DNA from: a bacterium
GTDB taxonomy: Bacteria; ARS69
Direction of reading: 5' to 3'
NCBI GenBank assembly: GCA_025774865.1
Contig: JALGZO010000456.1
Coordinates: 1-8,060, forward strand
Length of the DNA stretch: 8,060 nucleotides
Position 1 is the first letter of the stretch; the number at the start of each line of letters is the position of its first letter. This document shows, one piece after another, positions 6,192 through 8,060 of the stretch. The translations under genes were made by a program, and so were the position numbers. The notes under the pieces were generated by a model, which saw only the letters and a list, made by a program, of their open reading frames with translations, was not told where the DNA came from and did no database searches.

Positions 6192-7583
6192 TCAGCGGCC
6201 GGGTCTCAGCTCCTCGTTCGCGTCACGGGCTTCGGCCCACGAAACGACGCGGTTGCGACCCCAGTTCTTGGCGGCATAGAGCGCCACCCGATCGGCCCGG
6301 TCGATCAGCTGCTTTGCGGTGGCGGCGTCGTCCGGGTAGAGCGCGATTCCCAGCGAGATCGAAAGGCTCGCCTCGGCGAGCTCCGGCACGAGCTCGCCGA
6401 GGCTGGAATCGGCCACGACGCGCCGGAGTCGCTCGGCCGTGAGCTCGGCGCGCGACCGGGTGGTCGACGGTAGGAGGACGGCGAACTCCTCGCCGCCGTA
6501 TCTCGCGGCCACGTCGATCGAGCGGATGTTCGCTCGAATGATCGACCCGGTGTGCGCGAGCGCCTCGTCGCCGGCCTGATGGCCCCACGTGTCGTTGATC
6601 TGCTTGAAGTGATCCAGATCGGCCATCAAGAGCGCGACACTGGTTCCCATTCGGTTCGCGCGCTCGATCTCCCGGTCGATCTGATCGTCGAAGTACGCTC
6701 GGTTGTAGAGCCCGGTCAGCTTGTCGAGGAAGATCAGCTTCTCCAGAACCTCGGCCCGTTCGACGAGACCGGCCGCGGTCAGCGCGGCCATCGAGAAGAA
6801 CTGCAGCTCTTCCGGATCGAAGGGGCCGCTCGTTTCACGCACGACCTCCATCACTCCCGTCGATCGATCGCCGGACACGAGCGGCACCGAGGCGAGGGCT
6901 CCCGTCCGACCCGCCTGGGCGTCGACGCTCCGGGCCGCGAGGTTCGGGACGTGCAGGATTCTCCGCCTTCCCAGCACCACCGTGCGAACGCGGTCGCCGA
7001 GCGGCTCGAACTCGGTCGGAGGACGTCCCCGAAACGGGACTGCGACGAGATCTGCCCCGTCGTCGAGAAGGAAATGGAAGCGCACGTCGGTGGCCGTCGT
7101 TCGCTCGAGCAGTTGGGTGCGAATCGGTTCCAGCGCCGCCGCGATCTCTTCGGGAGTCTTGCACGGCGAGAACGAGGTGAAGAACGTGTCGAACGGTTCT
7201 CCGGTCTCGTCGTGGAATCGAGACGGTACCGCGGGAACGATCGGAATCTCTTCGACCGGTTGGACGAGACGCGCGGGCGTCGGCGCCGTTTCGGTGGAGT
7301 CCGCCTCCGCGCGCGGCCCCGGCAGCTCGACGGTCCAGTTGTCATTCGTGCCGGGATCGAGGTAGCGCCGCAGGGTCGCTTCGTCCCCTGATCGCGGAGC
7401 AAGGCGGATCAGCCCTCCTCGATCCGCTACCTCCTCGAGAAGACCTCCCAGCCGGAGCGCCATATCGACAGGATCCCGCACCGAGAGGACGCCTTCGGCG
7501 GTCCGCCGTTCGTCGCGCTGCAGGAGGCGCCCCGCGAGGAGCTTCCGCAGCAGATCCTGGTAGGTGAGCCGTTCCTTCCGCAT
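6192..7583 (-). CDS. GAF-GGDEF diguanylate cyclase
   Basis: 463 residues from ATG 7583-7581. It makes the second messenger c-di-GMP from two GTP. The GGDEF domain spans about 282-450: DKLTGLYNR 287-295, metal-binding Asp322 in ADLDHFKQIND, active-site GGEEF 363-367 and ALYAAKNWGRNRV 434-446. The inhibitory site R354-S-I-D357 lies exactly five residues before GGEEF, so product feedback inhibition is expected. Residues about 130-275 look like a GAF sensor domain (LASVPLVSGDRSTGVMEVV, then FDPEELQFFSMAALTAAGLV). The ligand cannot be read. The first 120 residues are a helical Arg/Leu-rich segment plus a Pro/Glu/Thr-rich linker with no family I recognise. No signal peptide or membrane helix is seen, so it is cytosolic. 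The Shine-Dalgarno is weak (GGAC seven bases upstream; GGGG abuts the ATG), yet no better start lies nearby. It is convergent with the sulfatase-fold gene and divergent from the glycosyltransferase gene. Confidence 0.92.
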   Translation of the reverse strand: MRKERLTYQDLLRKLLAGRLLQRDERRTAEGVLSVRDPVDMALRLGGLLEEVADRGGLIRLAPRSGDEATLRRYLDPGTNDNWTVELPGPRAEADSTETAPTPARLVQPVEEIPIVPAVPSRFHDETGEPFDTFFTSFSPCKTPEEIAAALEPIRTQLLERTTATDVRFHFLLDDGADLVAVPFRGRPPTEFEPLGDRVRTVVLGRRRILHVPNLAARSVDAQAGRTGALASVPLVSGDRSTGVMEVVRETSGPFDPEELQFFSMAALTAAGLVERAEVLEKLIFLDKLTGLYNRAYFDDQIDREIERANRMGTSVALLMADLDHFKQINDTWGHQAGDEALAHTGSIIRANIRSIDVAARYGGEEFAVLLPSTTRSRAELTAERLRRVVADSSLGELVPELAEASLSISLGIALYPDDAATAKQLIDRADRVALYAAKNWGRNRVVSWAEARDANEELRPGR

Positions 7584-7651
7584 CCCCGGTGTCCGAAAGT
7601 CGTGAAGTCTTGCCGATCCGCCCGTTCATTGGCTGAATCTCATTGTCATTG

Positions 7652-7680
7652 ATCGTAACCGGCACGTTCGCGCAATGCAA
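7652..7680 (-). promoter_or_regulatory. Candidate promoter of the diguanylate cyclase gene
   Basis: On the minus strand TTGCAT (7680-7675) and TACGAT (7657-7652) are separated by 17 bases, matching consensus at three and four of six positions. It would give a leader of about 60 bases. It lies in a locally AT-richer stretch (about 7596-7730), which supports a control region, but the match itself is modest. Confidence 0.3.
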
Positions 7681-7700
7681 GCTCCAGGCGGCGTAAGAAA

Positions 7701-7729
7701 CTGTCATGATTCACGTTCCGAGGTATGAT
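7701..7729 (+). promoter_or_regulatory. Candidate promoter of the family 9 glycosyltransferase gene
   Basis: CTGTCA (7701-7706, four of six) and TATGAT (7724-7729, five of six to TATAAT) are spaced by 17 bases. This is the best sigma-70-like match in the window. Transcription would begin near 7736, about 44 bases before the ATG at 7780, placing the hairpin at 7734-7755 at the very 5' end of the transcript. Confidence 0.45.
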
Positions 7730-7733
7730 GAGA

Positions 7734-7755
7734 CCTCCCGCCGCGGTGCGGGGGG
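7734..7755 (+). other. Hairpin at the 5' end of the glycosyltransferase leader
   Basis: CCTCCCGC (7734-7741) can pair with GCGGGGGG (7748-7755) to give an eight-bp stem with one G-T pair and a six-base loop. It lies between the candidate promoter and the ribosome binding site GGAGG (7770-7774). It may protect the mRNA end or act in control. It matches no riboswitch class I know. Confidence 0.3.
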
Positions 7756-7779
7756 GAAATCTCGGCCTCGGAGGGTCGC

Positions 7780-8060
7780 ATGAAGAGGTGGCGAACCGAC
7801 TGCCGTTACTTCGAAGGAGAGCGGCCTTGCGTCCACAAGCGTGAGTGCGACGGCTGCGATCTGTACTCACCCCAGGGCCGGCGGATTCTCGTCCTGAAGA
7901 TCGGGGCGATCGGCGATGTCCTCCGCACGACCCCACTCCTGATGCCGCTCGTCGCCACCGCCGAGGACCCCGTCCACGTGACCTGGCTCGTCGGAGAGGC
8001 CACCCGGCCCTTGCTCGAAGGGCATCCCCGCATCGACCGTCTGCTCACCCCCGGGTTCGA
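7780..8060 (+). CDS. Family 9 glycosyltransferase (heptosyltransferase-like), N-terminal part with Cys-rich cap
   Basis: The first 93 residues are visible, the gene running off the right edge. ATG 7780 has GGAGG (7770-7774) five bases upstream. Residues 1-32 form a polar cap with four cysteines, Cys8, Cys17, Cys23 and Cys26, including a C-x-x-C pair; a metal-binding knuckle is possible. From residue 35 the sequence follows the GT9 start: RILVLKIGAIGDVLRTTPLL (the first beta strand and G-x-x-G-D turn with Gly45-Asp46), then VTWLVGEATRPLLEGHPRIDRLL (the second strand region). GT9 enzymes such as WaaC, WaaF and WaaQ add heptose from an ADP-sugar to lipopolysaccharide core on the cytoplasmic face; here the donor and acceptor are unknown because the C-terminal donor-binding half is missing. 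There is no signal peptide. It is transcribed divergently from the diguanylate cyclase gene. The family call is strong; the role in surface glycan synthesis is inferred. Confidence 0.85.
   Translation, partial: MKRWRTDCRYFEGERPCVHKRECDGCDLYSPQGRRILVLKIGAIGDVLRTTPLLMPLVATAEDPVHVTWLVGEATRPLLEGHPRIDRLLTPGF

Noticed and set aside
7734-7779. c-di-GMP riboswitch upstream of the glycosyltransferase gene
   Set aside because: It was tempting next to a diguanylate cyclase, but the leader is only about 45 bases and lacks the two-helix layout and conserved bases of the known c-di-GMP riboswitch classes.
1-8060. tRNA, rRNA, CRISPR array, insertion sequence or phage genes
   Set aside because: I read both strands and saw no spaced direct repeats, terminal inverted repeats, transposase or integrase motifs, or tRNA-like arms.

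Overview
This is a GC-rich bacterial window (roughly two-thirds G+C by eye) with dense coding on both strands and no RNA genes, mobile elements or CRISPR. It holds six protein genes, the first and last cut by the window edges. The C-terminal FlgD-Ig/type-A-sorting-like domain on a secreted metalloprotease, the lipoprotein sulfatase-superfamily/TPR fusion, the secreted beta-helix protein and the Cys-capped family 9 glycosyltransferase together fit a Gram-negative (diderm) lineage of the FCB or Acidobacteria kind. 'Candidatus Eisenbacteria'-like genomes are my best guess. This is inferred from domain architecture, not from a marker gene.

Layout: (1) 1-1438, plus strand: the 3' end of a TPR-repeat gene, then five bases later a secreted right-handed beta-helix protein with a C-terminal membrane anchor. 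(2) 1425-3665, minus strand: a large secreted HExxH zinc metalloprotease that runs convergently into the beta-helix gene, with a 14-bp overlap of coding ends. (3) 3666-3824: a divergent promoter region. (4) 3825-6179, plus strand: a lipoprotein with an alkaline-phosphatase/sulfatase-fold domain, in which Thr replaces the formylglycine Cys/Ser, fused to eight or nine TPRs. (5) 6192-7583, minus strand: a GAF-GGDEF diguanylate cyclase with intact active and inhibitory sites. (6) 7584-7779: a second divergent promoter region. (7) 7780-8060, plus strand: the start of a family 9 (heptosyltransferase-like) glycosyltransferase with a four-cysteine N-terminal cap.

How they fit together: most products act at or outside the cell envelope (beta-helix protein, metalloprotease, lipoprotein, and a glycosyltransferase likely for lipopolysaccharide or other surface glycans), and one makes the second messenger c-di-GMP. 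Only the first two genes look like an operon; the rest are separated by divergent or convergent junctions. I do not see a defence, mobile or biosynthetic system. The points most worth a second look are the Thr-for-Cys change in the sulfatase-fold enzyme, the possible I9-like propeptide on the metalloprotease, the C-terminal sorting-type tails, and the Cys-rich cap of the glycosyltransferase.
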